Positions 16,913-26,875 are shown, counted from the stretch's first letter. The stretch is DNA of 46,306 nt from Rhodospirillales bacterium (GCA_028345065.1 JAOMCN010000013.1:1-46306), one strand, 5' to 3'. Notes: generated by a model from the sequence alone, not told the origin. A program made the numbers and translations.

Positions 16913-18621
16913 CTAGCGTTTTTTAATTCACTAAAGTTTTTAGATGTTACGAATCTCGAATTTAACGAGCCATTCCTATCGAGACTTATGGACTGGTTTC
17001 GTTCAAAAGACTGTTTCGTTTCAGTAAAGTCTTCCCTCTGATGTGCACCTCGGCTTTCTGTACGATTTAAAGCTGATAGCGTAACTGCTTCGGCAGTCAG
17101 CAATCCTGACCGAAGATCAAACCAATCTTGAAGTGTAAGATTAAACGCCTGTCCTTTGGCAGGTGTTACTTCCTCAAGGTTCTCCCGAATTGATCGGAGG
17201 CGTAATAGGGTTTTTTTCAGTTTTAGACCTGTTCGCAACACACCAACATTCTGCCACATTAAGTTTTGAAGTTCAGCCCATATTTGCCCAAGCTCCGCGT
17301 GTTCAGGATCGTCACTATGCTTACAGGAAATCAAATTATTAAGAGAATCAAGATGCCTAATTCCACTCTTATTTGACCAACCTCTTTGTTTACCTGTGGC
17401 ATAGATTGCTGAAAACCTTCCCGCTCTTTCTCCGAAAACAAAAGCCTCAACAAGAGCGTTACCAGACAGTCGATTAGCACCATTTGCCCCACCAACGGCC
17501 TCGCCCGCAGCATAAAGCCCTAACACACTTGTCTCCATTCGGCTATTAACCTTAATACCCCCCATGTGATAATGAGCAATAGGCGCAACTTCAATTGGAC
17601 GCTTTGTAAGATCTATGCCGTTAGCTGCCAACCTGTCGATAACTGGCCCAAATGCGGACCGTAATTCCTCCTCCAACAAATGTTCAAAACTAAGGTACAC
17701 ACCCCCGTTAGATGTTGCACGTCCCGCCTCTTCTTCTTTAGTAATTGCATATGAAATTATATCACGTGTCGTAAGATATTTACCTTCATCTTGGCCTCCA
17801 TATTCATGAACGAACTCTTCTCCTTTTGCATTCCTTAACCTACCACCAAGTTTGTAGCGAAATGGATCCCACATTATCGGATCCATACCAACCAACCTAG
17901 GCGCTAAATGCCCAATGGGAAAAAACTGAGGGAATTCCATATCGATTAACTCTGCACCAGCCCGTAATGCCATCGCGTAACCATCCCCATTCATGTTTGC
18001 TGATGCGCTATTTCGCGAATACAAACGCGTTAAACCCCCAGCCGCAATGATGACAGCTTTTGCCGCTATAGTAACCGGGGTTTGATCTGCAAGATTAAAT
18101 CCAACAGCGCCAACGACTACACCATCTTCAACAACGACGTCGGTAATCAAGAGGCCACTAATTCGGGTTACCTCGGCATTACGCACTATTTGTGTTCTTA
18201 GACACTTCGCAACAGCGGGACCAGTATTTAAAAAATCCACATAAACGCATCGCGGTTTTCTATGACCAGGGGCTCCAACACCGGTTATTTTTCCATTTTT
18301 TCTCGCCCAACCCACTTTCCAATCATCCATTTCTCGAATTCGATCAATTGCCTCTTTACATAAAACAGATGAAAGTTCTTCATTACAAAGACCCCTTCCT
18401 GCTAAGAGGGTGTCTTCAAGATGCATTGTCCAGTGATCTGGTTCTTCATCGCCAAGAGCAGCAGCTGTTGTCATTTGCGCCATAATTGTCGCGCCCCCGC
18501 GACCAATCATGCTTTTATCAGCTATTATGACTTTGGCCCCATTTCTTGCTGCAGCAATCGCCGCGTACATCCCGGAACCTCCAGCCCCAATGATAAATAT
18601 ATCAGTTTCAAGGTGAACCAT
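16909..18621 (-). CDS. FAD-dependent fumarate reductase/succinate dehydrogenase-like flavoprotein
   Basis: A 570-residue soluble flavoprotein of the fumarate reductase/L-aspartate oxidase superfamily. The N-terminal FIIGAGGSGMYAAIAA is the FAD-binding Rossmann motif; GRGGATIMAQ follows where covalent-FAD members have a histidine, so FAD is probably non-covalent. Active-site motifs of the dicarboxylate-handling group are present: TTRDIISYA (proton-transfer arginine), HYHMGGI near residue 350, and GANRLSGNAL with the substrate-binding arginine. A dehydrogenase or reductase acting on a small organic acid is likely, with the adjacent 2Fe-2S protein as electron partner. No membrane anchor gene is linked. 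It is divergent from the GntR-oxc operon, and true SdhA is unlikely because the genetic setting is wrong. Confidence 0.8.
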   Translation of the reverse strand: MVHLETDIFIIGAGGSGMYAAIAAARNGAKVIIADKSMIGRGGATIMAQMTTAAALGDEEPDHWTMHLEDTLLAGRGLCNEELSSVLCKEAIDRIREMDDWKVGWARKNGKITGVGAPGHRKPRCVYVDFLNTGPAVAKCLRTQIVRNAEVTRISGLLITDVVVEDGVVVGAVGFNLADQTPVTIAAKAVIIAAGGLTRLYSRNSASANMNGDGYAMALRAGAELIDMEFPQFFPIGHLAPRLVGMDPIMWDPFRYKLGGRLRNAKGEEFVHEYGGQDEGKYLTTRDIISYAITKEEEAGRATSNGGVYLSFEHLLEEELRSAFGPVIDRLAANGIDLTKRPIEVAPIAHYHMGGIKVNSRMETSVLGLYAAGEAVGGANGANRLSGNALVEAFVFGERAGRFSAIYATGKQRGWSNKSGIRHLDSLNNLISCKHSDDPEHAELGQIWAELQNLMWQNVGVLRTGLKLKKTLLRLRSIRENLEEVTPAKGQAFNLTLQDWFDLRSGLLTAEAVTLSALNRTESRGAHQREDFTETKQSFERNQSISLDRNGSLNSRFVTSKNFSELKNAR

Positions 18622-18734
18622 TAAAATGACAACTCCAACCTTAATATAATAATTTTTTCAGGGGAATCATCAAAAAATTCGGACGCGATCTCTGGGTTTT
18701 GTTATTAAAATCCGAATTATGAACGTAAACTTGT

Positions 18735-18763
18735 TTGCCATAATCCTTGGTATTATGTATACC
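18735..18763 (+). promoter_or_regulatory. Putative promoter upstream of the GntR-oxc operon
   Basis: TTGCCA at 18735-18740 and TATACC at 18758-18763 are separated by 17 bp, a plausible sigma70-type -35/-10 pair reading toward the GntR gene. The -10 half overlaps the inverted repeat at 18748-18764, the arrangement expected for repression. This is pattern matching only. Confidence 0.35.
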
Positions 18764-18764
18764 A
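18748..18764. promoter_or_regulatory. Candidate GntR operator (TGGTAT-N5-ATACCA)
   Basis: A perfect inverted repeat with six-base arms and a five-base centre, located between the divergent flavoprotein and GntR genes. The TGGT..ACCA outer bases resemble operators of FadR/FCD-type GntR regulators. A repeat of this size can arise by chance in a window this long, so position is the main argument. Confidence 0.45.
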
Positions 18765-18872
18765 GTAATAATTTAAAATGCTAGGAGATCGGGTGATAAA
18801 TGTAATCGAGACTTGAAACATTAGTTTTAAATACCCCTAAACAAGCCAATAACTCAAATTTTTTTAATATCC

Positions 18873-19562
18873 ATGGCCTCACCTCAACTTATTCTTCAGC
18901 CAGTTAGCGAAAACATAAGCCTCAAAGATAAGAGCCACGGCATTTTAAAAAGTGCCATTACTGCGATGGATATTTATGCTACCAACGCCCAATTGAAACT
19001 CGATGAAAGAAAACTTTCTGAACAGCTCGGTATAAGTAGAACTCCTCTACGTGAGGCTTTGGCTCGATTAGAGGAAGAAGGTCTTGTTACCATCGTACCT
19101 CGAATGGGTGTTTATATCACCCGGAAAACAAAACAAGAAATCATTGAAATGATTACTGTATGGGCAGCACTCGAAAGCATGGCTGCTCGACTTATTGCCG
19201 AAAACGCGTCCGATATGGAGATCGCGTCACTTAGAGTAATTTTCAGTGACTTTTGGGACGGAGGTGTTGCTGCTCGGATAGATGAATATTCCGATCTAAA
19301 TATTAGATTCCATCAAACCATACTTGAACTGAGCCGTTGCCAATTATTAAAGGAGACAGCGGATAAACTATTTTTGCATATGCGTGGAATAAGGGCTCGT
19401 ACTATAAACGAGGAGGATCGGGCATCTCGCTCCATAATTGACCATCTATCAATAATCGAAGCCCTAGAAAGTCGGGATGCTGAACTCGCTGAAAATTTGG
19501 TCCGTGAACATGCACTCAATCTCGCAAACCATGTAGAAAAATACGTCGATTATCTGAGTTGA
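18873..19562 (+). CDS. GntR family transcriptional regulator, FCD subfamily
   Basis: A 229-residue DNA-binding regulator. Residues about 25-85 form the winged helix: LKLDERKLSEQLGISRTPLREALARLEEEGLV is the canonical GntR recognition region. Residues about 95-215 form the all-helical FCD ligand domain, with the metal/ligand-binding pattern DLNIRFHQTI, DHLSIIEAL and VREHALNL. Members sense organic acids or acyl compounds. It lies 48 bp upstream of oxc on the same strand and divergent from the flavoprotein gene, so it probably controls both units, with oxalate, oxalyl-CoA or formate-related ligands as candidates. It starts at the ATG at 18873. Confidence 0.9.
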   Translation: MASPQLILQPVSENISLKDKSHGILKSAITAMDIYATNAQLKLDERKLSEQLGISRTPLREALARLEEEGLVTIVPRMGVYITRKTKQEIIEMITVWAALESMAARLIAENASDMEIASLRVIFSDFWDGGVAARIDEYSDLNIRFHQTILELSRCQLLKETADKLFLHMRGIRARTINEEDRASRSIIDHLSIIEALESRDAELAENLVREHALNLANHVEKYVDYLS

Positions 19563-19610
19563 ATATTAAAGTAGTTTATTTGACTCAAACAGACCTGGAG
19601 GACACTAATC

Positions 19611-21345
19611 TTGAAAACTGCAGTTGATACTCAAGAGAATGAAGAAGAAATGGGTGAGTTAACAGACGGCTTTCATCTCATTATAGACGCCCTCAAACTC
19701 AACGGAATCAAGACAATATATAATGTGCCTGGCATTCCGATCACGGATTTGGGACGCCATATGCAGGCTAATGGCATGCGCGTTCTATCCTTTCGACATG
19801 AACAGGCGGCTGGTTATGCGGCTGCGATTGCTGGTTTTTTAACAAAAAAACCTGGCGTTTGCATGACAGTATCAGCACCTGGGTTTTTGAATGGTTTAAC
19901 AGCTCTAGCGCATGCTACTACGAACTGCTTTCCGATGATACTGATATCCGGTTCGTCCGAACGAGAGATCGTTGATCTTATGCAAGGAGATTACGAAGAG
20001 ATGGATCAATTAGCGGTGGCCAAGACACTTTGCAAGGCAGCCTACCGTATATTGCACGTGGAGGATATAGGTATAGGAATCGCGCGAGCTTATCGTGCCG
20101 CCGTGTCCGGCCGACCGGGTGGTGTCTACCTTGATTTACCTGCATCACTCTTAGGCCAAACGATGGGAACAGACGAAGGGGCTAACTCTCTTGTAAAAGT
20201 AGTAGATGGGGCGCCTGCACAGATCCCAGCATCAGAAGCGATAGAACGGGCGCTTAATGTCCTAAAAAGTGCTGAACGTCCTCTCATTATCCTTGGTAAA
20301 GGGGCTGCATATGCGCAGGCCGATATTGAGATTCGGGCTTTTATTGAAAAAAGTGGTGTCCCGTACCTGCCTATGAGTATGGCTAAGGGACTTCTTCCAG
20401 ACACGCACCCTCAATCCGCAGGCCCGGCGCGATCCTTGGTGTTAAAGGAATCTGATGTGGTGATGCTGATTGGTGCCCGACTCAATTGGTTATTATCCCA
20501 TGGCAAAGGGAAAGGCTGGGGCAAATTGCCGAAAAAATTTATCCAAATTGATATTGAACCTAGAGAAATGGATAGTAACGTCGAAATCGCGGCCCCATTA
20601 GTTGGGGATATTGACTCATGCGTGAAGGCGTTACTTGAAGGGATGGGAGAGGCTTGGCCCCCCCCCGCCTGCTGACTGGATCAATCAAGTAAGCGCTAAA
20701 AAGGACACCAATATCGCACGCATGGCGCCCAAATTACAGAATAACAATGTGCCCATGGATTTTCATGGAGCTTTGGGGACCCTGAGTAGGATCATTGCGG
20801 ATCGGCCCGATACAGTACTTGTCAATGAAGGGGCCAACACGCTCGATTTTGCGCGCTCCATTATTGATATCCACAAACCTCGCAAGCGTTTGGACGTTGG
20901 CACCTGGGGGGTAATGGGTGTTGGTATGGGACAGGCAATCGCTGCAGCTGTTGAAACAGGCAGCCCGGTTCTAGCGGTGGAAGGCGATAGCGCTTTTGGT
21001 TTTTCAGGTATGGAAATTGAGACCATTGCTCGTTACAGCTTGCCAATTTGTGTGGTTGTTTTTAATAACGGAGGGATCTATCGGGGCACAGATATAAACC
21101 CTTCGGGTGGATCAGATTCGGCAACAACTGTGTTTGCAAAAGATATACGCTACGACAAAATGATGGAAGCGTTTGGAGGGTGTGGATACAATGCTACTTC
21201 TCCTGATGAATTGAAACGCGCGGTGATTGAAGCCCTGGATTCTGGAAAGCCAAGCTTAGTAAATGCGGTGATTGATGAGGAAGCTGGAACCGAGAGTGGG
21301 CGCATCGGGAACCTCAATCCGCAGAGCGTTGTATCAAAAAAATAA
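19611..21345 (+). pseudogene. oxc: Oxalyl-CoA decarboxylase, interrupted by a +1 frameshift in a C9 run
   Basis: Two overlapping frames (19611-20675 and 20635-21345) together encode a full oxalyl-CoA decarboxylase. Removing one C from the nine-C run at 20658-20666 gives one 577-residue protein, the family length. Oxc is a thiamine-diphosphate enzyme converting oxalyl-CoA to formyl-CoA and CO2. Seen motifs: the cofactor-activating glutamate in FRHEQ (E64), GDYEEMDQ (Y128/E129, equivalent to the substrate-site Tyr-Glu pair of Oxalobacter Oxc), and in the second part GDSAFGF...NNGGIYRG (ThDP/Mg motif and active-site tyrosine) and ESGRI. These favour genuine Oxc over 2-hydroxyacyl-CoA lyase. The start is TTG at 19611 with a GGAGGA ribosome binding site, although an in-frame ATG at 19650 is possible. 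The break may be a sequencing error, a phase-variable tract or a real mutation. Confidence 0.9.
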
Positions 21346-21386
21346 ATAACGAGGATCAACAAAGACCCGTCTAAAAGGAATGAAGG

Positions 21387-22643
21387 ATGAAAGCTCTCGA
21401 AGGCATTAAAATTCTTGATTTTACTCACGTTCAATCAGGTCCAACTTGTACACAGCTGCTCGCCTGGCTCGGTGCCGACGTAATAAAAGTCGAAAGACCG
21501 GGTATTGGTGATATCACTCGAGGTCAACTCGTAGATATTCCGGACGTAGATTCTCTTTATTTTACCATGCTGAATTCGAATAAACGTTCAATAACTCTCG
21601 ATACAAAAAATGAAACTGGTAAAGAGATATTGATAAGATTAATCAAATCCTGCGATGTACTGGTGGAGAATTTTGCGCCCGGAGCGTTGGACCGTATGGG
21701 ATTTCCCTGGGAACGAATTCAAGAACTTAATCCTCGGATTACTTATGCCTCAGTTAAAGGCTTTGGTCCTGGCCCCTACGAAGACTGTAAAGTTTATGAG
21801 AATGTGGCTCAGTGTACAGGAGGGGCTGCCTCAACGACGGGTTTTGATGATGGACCTCCTTTGGTCACAGGTGCACAAATTGGGGATAGTGGCACCGGCC
21901 TAAACCTTGCCTTCGGGATAGTTGCGGCACTTTTTCAACGAGTAACGAGCGGACGGGGGCAAAGGGTCCAAGCAGCTATGCAAGATGGGGTTTTAAATCT
22001 AGCTCGTGTCAAACTACGGGATCAACAGCGTTTAGCCCACGGTCCGTTGACTGAGTATCCGGTAAATACTGATGTTGATGAAACGCCAAGGGCCGGCAAT
22101 GCTTCCGGTGGAGGTCAACCTGGATGGGCTGTCCGGACCAAAGGTGGTGGGCCAAACGATTACATTTATGTGATTATTCAACCCCCAGGTTGGGCTAATT
22201 ATATGGAACTCTGTGGCCGACCCGAATTAGTCGATGACCCGGAATGGTCAACACCGGCTGCACGATTACCCAAACTGGATAAATGTTTCAAAATTATTGA
22301 AGAATGGACACTAACAAAAACAAAACGAGAAGCAATGGACATTTTAAATGCCCGAGATATACCATGTGGACCAATCCTATCTATGAAGGAAATTGCTGAT
22401 GAACCTGCCCTTAGAAATACTGGAACCGTCGTAGAGGTCGATCATCCAACGCGGGGAAAATATTTGACCGTTGGAATGCCCGTGAAACTCTCAGATTCTG
22501 AAGCAAAAGTTCAATCATCACCCCTTTTAGGAGAACACACGGAAGAAATACTATTAGATGTCTTGGGTTTAAGTAGGGAAGAAGTCAATGCTGCATGGAA
22601 CAGTGGCGCTTTAGGAGAACCAGCAGCAAAAACAATCGACTAG
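21387..22643 (+). CDS. frc: Formyl-CoA:oxalate CoA-transferase
   Basis: A 418-residue class III (family III) CoA-transferase. It moves CoA from formyl-CoA to oxalate, producing oxalyl-CoA for Oxc and releasing formate. The sequence follows Oxalobacter Frc closely: [12 protein letters not shown] at the start, [23 protein letters not shown], and [10 protein letters not shown] with the catalytic aspartate at D167. The mobile glycine loop GGGQPGW near residue 240 is present, and a [11 protein letters not shown]-terminal motif. The length is within ten residues of the known enzyme. It starts 41 bp after the oxc stop and belongs to the same operon. CoA-transferases with this loop are usually annotated as Frc with good reliability. 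Confidence 0.93.
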   Translation: MKALEGIKILDFTHVQSGPTCTQLLAWLGADVIKVERPGIGDITRGQLVDIPDVDSLYFTMLNSNKRSITLDTKNETGKEILIRLIKSCDVLVENFAPGALDRMGFPWERIQELNPRITYASVKGFGPGPYEDCKVYENVAQCTGGAASTTGFDDGPPLVTGAQIGDSGTGLNLAFGIVAALFQRVTSGRGQRVQAAMQDGVLNLARVKLRDQQRLAHGPLTEYPVNTDVDETPRAGNASGGGQPGWAVRTKGGGPNDYIYVIIQPPGWANYMELCGRPELVDDPEWSTPAARLPKLDKCFKIIEEWTLTKTKREAMDILNARDIPCGPILSMKEIADEPALRNTGTVVEVDHPTRGKYLTVGMPVKLSDSEAKVQSSPLLGEHTEEILLDVLGLSREEVNAAWNSGALGEPAAKTID

Positions 22644-22709
22644 ATATTTTTCTACTTCTTTATTTTAATCTGACGGAAAAAACTCCAAAAATCACTGGGA
22701 GAATTCATT

Positions 22710-23624
22710 ATGAGGTTAGTAATTCATGGTCAACAGGCTTTTGGAAAAGCCGTACTTGAAAAGCTTATTGAGAGAGGCGATAACGTCGTCGGGGTTTTTT
22801 GCGCACCAGATAAAGAAGGACGTCCTCTTGATCCACTAAAAGAGTGTGCCCTCGAAAATAGACTAACAGTTCATCAACCGACTTCTTGGAAAACTGATGA
22901 AGCGCACGAACTTATGAATTCCTTCAAGCCAGACCTTTGCGTTATGGCTTATGTAACATTATTTGTTTCCCAAGAGGTTCTCGACGCCCCGACCCATGGC
23001 ACTATCCAATACCATCCCTCTCTTTTACCCCTCCACCGAGGGCCTAGTTCAATAAACTGGCCAATAATAAAAGGTGCCAAAAAAACCGGTCTCTCTATAT
23101 TTTGGCCCGATGCCGGTCTAGATGAAGGTCCCATACTAATCCAAAAGGAAGTCGAAATTGGACCCGATGACACTTTGGGTAGCATTTATTTCAATCATCT
23201 TTTTCCAATGGGTGTGGATGCGATGATTGAAGGCGTCGACTTGGTAAATACCGGAAACCCGCCCAAAATCGACCAAAACCATGAAAAGGCTACCTACGAA
23301 AGCTGGTGTAGGAAAGATGATGCGAAAGTGGATTGGACGAAGCCAGTTCAAGAAGTTTACAACTTAATTCGGGGCACTAACCCTCAGCCAGGCGCCTGGA
23401 CTACCTTTCAAGGGAATGAATTAAAACTTTTTAATAGTAACATGGTCGATGCAGATGGAACTCCCGGGTTGATCATCGATACATCTAACGAAGGAATAGT
23501 CGTGGCTGCGGACGGTGGTGGAATTCTAATTCAGCGTGTACGTCCTCATGATGCCGGCAAAATTGCCGCACATGAATTTGTTGCAAACTACAGACTTTCA
23601 GTAGGTGCTAGTTTTGGATTATGA
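22710..23624 (+). CDS. Stand-alone formyltransferase, homologous to the hydrolase domain of 10-formyl-THF dehydrogenase
   Basis: A 304-residue protein matching the N-terminal folate-binding formyltransferase/hydrolase domain of ALDH1L1-type 10-formyltetrahydrofolate dehydrogenase: the GQQAFGKAVLEKL start, VVGVFCAPDKEG, YHPSLLPLHRGPSSINW with catalytic histidine H102, and SIFWPDAGLDEGPILIQKE with D138. A C-terminal formyltransferase C-like subdomain follows (about 205-304, KVDWTKPVQEVYNLIRG). The aldehyde dehydrogenase and carrier domains of ALDH1L1 are absent. It sits between frc and fhs in the operon, so a C1-transfer role is likely: either hydrolysis of 10-formyl-THF or, more speculatively, formyl transfer between formyl-CoA and THF. 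It is not a housekeeping Met-tRNA formyltransferase by motif or context. Confidence 0.82.
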   Translation: MRLVIHGQQAFGKAVLEKLIERGDNVVGVFCAPDKEGRPLDPLKECALENRLTVHQPTSWKTDEAHELMNSFKPDLCVMAYVTLFVSQEVLDAPTHGTIQYHPSLLPLHRGPSSINWPIIKGAKKTGLSIFWPDAGLDEGPILIQKEVEIGPDDTLGSIYFNHLFPMGVDAMIEGVDLVNTGNPPKIDQNHEKATYESWCRKDDAKVDWTKPVQEVYNLIRGTNPQPGAWTTFQGNELKLFNSNMVDADGTPGLIIDTSNEGIVVAADGGGILIQRVRPHDAGKIAAHEFVANYRLSVGASFGL

Positions 23625-23713
23625 ACAAAATATTATTGTAAATTATTGGAATATACATACTTAGAAAATCAATGTAAGTATTTGGGCACAATTTAAGATT
23701 GGAAACTAAAAGA

Positions 23714-25384
23714 ATGGCAAAATCGGACATAGAAATAGCGCGAGATGCGAAAATGCAGCCAATCACGGAAGTTGGCACCAAATTAAATATCCCACCAGAA
23801 CAACTTTTACATTATGGCCCACACAAGGCCAAAATTTCGTTCGATTATATTAATTCATTGAAATACAAAACTGATGGTAAATTAATTCTGATCACTGCCA
23901 TAACACCAACCCCAGCCGGTGAAGGTAAAACGACTACCACTGTCGGCCTAGGTGATGGCCTTAATAGGATCGGGAAACGTACAGCAATTTGTTTGCGTGA
24001 ACCGTCTCTCGGCCCATGTTTTGGCATGAAAGGAGGCGCCGCTGGTGGAGGATACGCGCAAGTCGTTCCAATGGAGGATATTAACCTTCATTTCACTGGC
24101 GATTTTCACGCCATAGGGGTGGCCAATAATTTGCTAGCAGCACTAACCGATAACCATATTTATTGGGGTAATGAATTAGGCTTCGATTCCAGGCGGGTAA
24201 GTTGGAGACGCGTGGTCGATATGAATGACCGGGCTCTCCGGACCATAACAAATTCTCTAGGGGGCGTAGCCAATGGTTTTCCTCGGGAAGATCACTTTGA
24301 TATCACCGTGGCCTCCGAGGTTATGGCAATTTTTTGTCTATCTGAAGATCTGAATGATCTTACGAATAGAATTGGACAAATTGTTGTAGGATACACGCGT
24401 AACCGGGAAGCAATACGTGCAAAGGATCTACTAGCTGAAGGACCTATGGCTGTACTTTTAAAAGATGCATTCGCACCAAATTTTGTTCAAACTTTGGAAA
24501 ATAATCCTGCATTCATTCACGGTGGCCCATTTGCCAATATAGCCCACGGATGTAATTCTGTTATTGCCACCAAGACAGCTTTAAAATTGGCCGACTATGT
24601 TGTAACCGAAGCTGGATTTGGTGCGGACTTAGGTGCGGAAAAATTTTTCGACATTAAATGCCGAAAAGCAGGTCTCAGCCCTTCCGCCGCGGTCATTGTT
24701 GCCACAGTACGAGCGTTGAAAATGCACGGGGGAGTTGGCAAAGACGCATTGAATGAGGAGAATGTTGATGCCGTAAAATTAGGTTGCGCTAACCTAGCCC
24801 GCCACATTGAAAATGTTAAATTGTTTGGCGTTCCAGTAGTGGTGGCAATTAACCAGTTCGTAAACGATACTCATGCTGAACTTGACGCCGTTCGTACCAC
24901 CGCAGACGGATTTGGTGCTAAGGCCATAATTGCACATCATTGGGCAGATGGATCAGAGGGCACAGAAGAACTGGCTAAACACGTCGTGGACTTGGTGGAT
25001 AGCGATACAGCCCAATTCAAATGTCTCTACCCAGACGAAATGCCGCTCATTGAGAAGATTGAAACGATCGCAACTAAGATTTATAGGGCATCATCGGTGT
25101 CTACAGATGCGAGCGTACGGAAACAAATTGACGAGCTTCAAGAGGACTTTGGCCATCTCCCGATCTGTGTTGCCAAGACACAATACAGCTTTTCTACCAA
25201 TCCTGATTTGAAAGGTGCACCCATTAATCATGAATTAGCAATTCGTGAAGTAAGATTATCTGCAGGAGCCGGCTTTATTGTCGTTGTTACTGGTGCCATT
25301 ATGACTATGCCCGGTCTCCCTCGAGTACCAGCGGCCAATAGTATTCGGCTTAACAGCGCCGGTGAAATTGAGGGATTATTTTAA
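23714..25384 (+). CDS. fhs: Formate-tetrahydrofolate ligase
   Basis: A 556-residue enzyme that makes 10-formyl-THF from formate, ATP and THF. The ATG at 23714 gives the family-like start [13 protein letters not shown]; a TTG at 23699 would add five residues. The ATP-binding loop is [13 protein letters not shown] near residue 65-76, followed by [23 protein letters not shown] and the folate-site region; later [19 protein letters not shown] and [24 protein letters not shown] are also diagnostic. Length is normal. As the last gene of the oxc-frc operon it would capture the formate released by Frc into folate C1 metabolism. Its end overlaps the convergent tctA end by nine bases. Confidence 0.96.
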   Translation: MAKSDIEIARDAKMQPITEVGTKLNIPPEQLLHYGPHKAKISFDYINSLKYKTDGKLILITAITPTPAGEGKTTTTVGLGDGLNRIGKRTAICLREPSLGPCFGMKGGAAGGGYAQVVPMEDINLHFTGDFHAIGVANNLLAALTDNHIYWGNELGFDSRRVSWRRVVDMNDRALRTITNSLGGVANGFPREDHFDITVASEVMAIFCLSEDLNDLTNRIGQIVVGYTRNREAIRAKDLLAEGPMAVLLKDAFAPNFVQTLENNPAFIHGGPFANIAHGCNSVIATKTALKLADYVVTEAGFGADLGAEKFFDIKCRKAGLSPSAAVIVATVRALKMHGGVGKDALNEENVDAVKLGCANLARHIENVKLFGVPVVVAINQFVNDTHAELDAVRTTADGFGAKAIIAHHWADGSEGTEELAKHVVDLVDSDTAQFKCLYPDEMPLIEKIETIATKIYRASSVSTDASVRKQIDELQEDFGHLPICVAKTQYSFSTNPDLKGAPINHELAIREVRLSAGAGFIVVVTGAIMTMPGLPRVPAANSIRLNSAGEIEGLF

Positions 25385-26875
25385 ATATTTTTCATATAAC
25401 AGTTTTGCTACTGGCAATAGTAATAAAATCAATGCAAGAACTGAAATCACACTCGCAAACGGTCGTGTAAAGAAGATTGAGAACGAACCACCGGAAATCA
25501 AAAGTGATTGTCTGAGGGCCGGTTCGGCCAAGGGGCCCAGAACGATAGCTAAAACAGCCGGCGCCATCGGATAATTAAGTTTGCGCATCAGATATCCTAC
25601 AACACCAAATATCAGCATTAACCAAACATCGTGCATATCCATAGTCGGAACGAAACCACCTACAATACATAAGATGAAAATTATCGGCGCTAGGATTGTA
25701 AATGGTAGTCTCAGGACCCAGATAAAAGCCGGGATAAAAGCTATATTGATGAGAAGAGAAAATAAGTTGGCAGCATACAGGCTTGCAATCAAACCCCAAA
25801 CAAACTCCTTGTGTTCGACAAATAGCAACGGACCGGGTTCCAAACCCCAAATAACCATACCGCCCAATAAAATGGCAGTCGTTGGAGAACCAGGAATACC
25901 CAAAGTTAACATTGGCAACATTGCACCGGTTGAAGCAGCATTGTTCGCTGCCTCCGGAGCAACTACGCCGTCCACATTACCCTTTCCAAAACTCTCGCGG
26001 TCTTTTGAAATGGTTTTAGCAAGACCGTAAGCCATCAACGCTCCAGGAGTGGCTCCTGCGGCTGGAAGTATTCCAACGAAATAACCGAGGAAGGACCCCA
26101 TCACCATCGTTTTTAACGTTAGTTTTAATTCGCGTAAATTAGCCAGAATTCTCTTAAAACTAACGGAGGCCTGAGAAATCATTACCTCGCCCTGAGATAC
26201 CTCAATCGTCCACAACATTTCGGCAATACCGTAGATTCCTATGGCCAATACCAGAAAATTAATGCCGTGAAAAAAACCCGGAAGACCCCCAAAAATCAGT
26301 CGAGGTTCACCCGAAATAATATCTAAACCAACCGCACCAAATACTAGTCCAATACAGATGGAAAATAACGTCTTTGGTATATCATCCCCACCAAGCCCCA
26401 CGAAGGTAGCAAAGGCCATCAACATTAAGGCAAATATCTCAGGAGCTCCAAAGGTCAATGCGACTTCGGCTAGAGGTGGCGCAAATAAAGTAAACAAGAT
26501 AACCGAAATAGTCCCCCCTACGAATGATGCCGTTGCTGCTGCAACAAGCGCCTTGTCAGCCAAACCCTTAAGTGCTAGTGGCCGGCCATCGAATGTCGTA
26601 GCAACTGCCGTTGAGGCACCGGGAATTCCTAACATAATAGAACTGATGGCACCTCCATACATAGCGCCATAATAAATAGCGGCTAGAAAAATAACTGCGC
26701 CCGTAGGAGGAACCAAAAAAGTCATGGGCAATAGGATTGCCACACCATTTACTGAGCCTAAACCCGGCATAGCCCCAATAAATAACCCTAGGGCGCAGCC
26801 AACAATAACCAGAACCAGATTAAGTGGCTCGAACGCGATGGCAAAGCCATCAATAAGAAGAGTTAAAGTTTCCAT
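25376..26875 (-). CDS. tctA: Tripartite tricarboxylate transporter, large membrane subunit TctA
   Basis: A 499-residue inner-membrane protein with about ten to twelve hydrophobic segments across its length. Two internally repeated family motifs are seen: [20 protein letters not shown] near residue 35 and [19 protein letters not shown] near residue 265. TctA forms the transport channel of secondary, sodium- or proton-driven uptake systems that use a periplasmic binding protein. It is the last gene of tctC-tctB-tctA and meets fhs tail to tail. The family moves citrate, tartrate, terephthalate and other carboxylates; the neighbouring oxalate genes suggest a small dicarboxylate here, by inference only. 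Confidence 0.93.
   Translation of the reverse strand: METLTLLIDGFAIAFEPLNLVLVIVGCALGLFIGAMPGLGSVNGVAILLPMTFLVPPTGAVIFLAAIYYGAMYGGAISSIMLGIPGASTAVATTFDGRPLALKGLADKALVAAATASFVGGTISVILFTLFAPPLAEVALTFGAPEIFALMLMAFATFVGLGGDDIPKTLFSICIGLVFGAVGLDIISGEPRLIFGGLPGFFHGINFLVLAIGIYGIAEMLWTIEVSQGEVMISQASVSFKRILANLRELKLTLKTMVMGSFLGYFVGILPAAGATPGALMAYGLAKTISKDRESFGKGNVDGVVAPEAANNAASTGAMLPMLTLGIPGSPTTAILLGGMVIWGLEPGPLLFVEHKEFVWGLIASLYAANLFSLLINIAFIPAFIWVLRLPFTILAPIIFILCIVGGFVPTMDMHDVWLMLIFGVVGYLMRKLNYPMAPAVLAIVLGPLAEPALRQSLLISGGSFSIFFTRPFASVISVLALILLLLPVAKLLYEKYLK

Noticed and set aside
19611-21345. 2-hydroxyacyl-CoA lyase (HACL) instead of oxalyl-CoA decarboxylase
   Set aside because: The GDYEE, NNGGIY and ESGRI active-site residues follow Oxalobacter Oxc, and frc is the next gene.
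20635-21345. The second oxc frame as a separate gene
   Set aside because: It encodes only the third domain of Oxc, starts inside the homopolymer-proximal linker without its own ribosome binding site, and continues the first frame exactly after a one-base correction.
23657-23681. Hairpin ATACTTA...TAAGTAT before fhs as a riboswitch or attenuator
   Set aside because: Arms are short and AT-rich, and no folate riboswitch features are visible; chance is likely.
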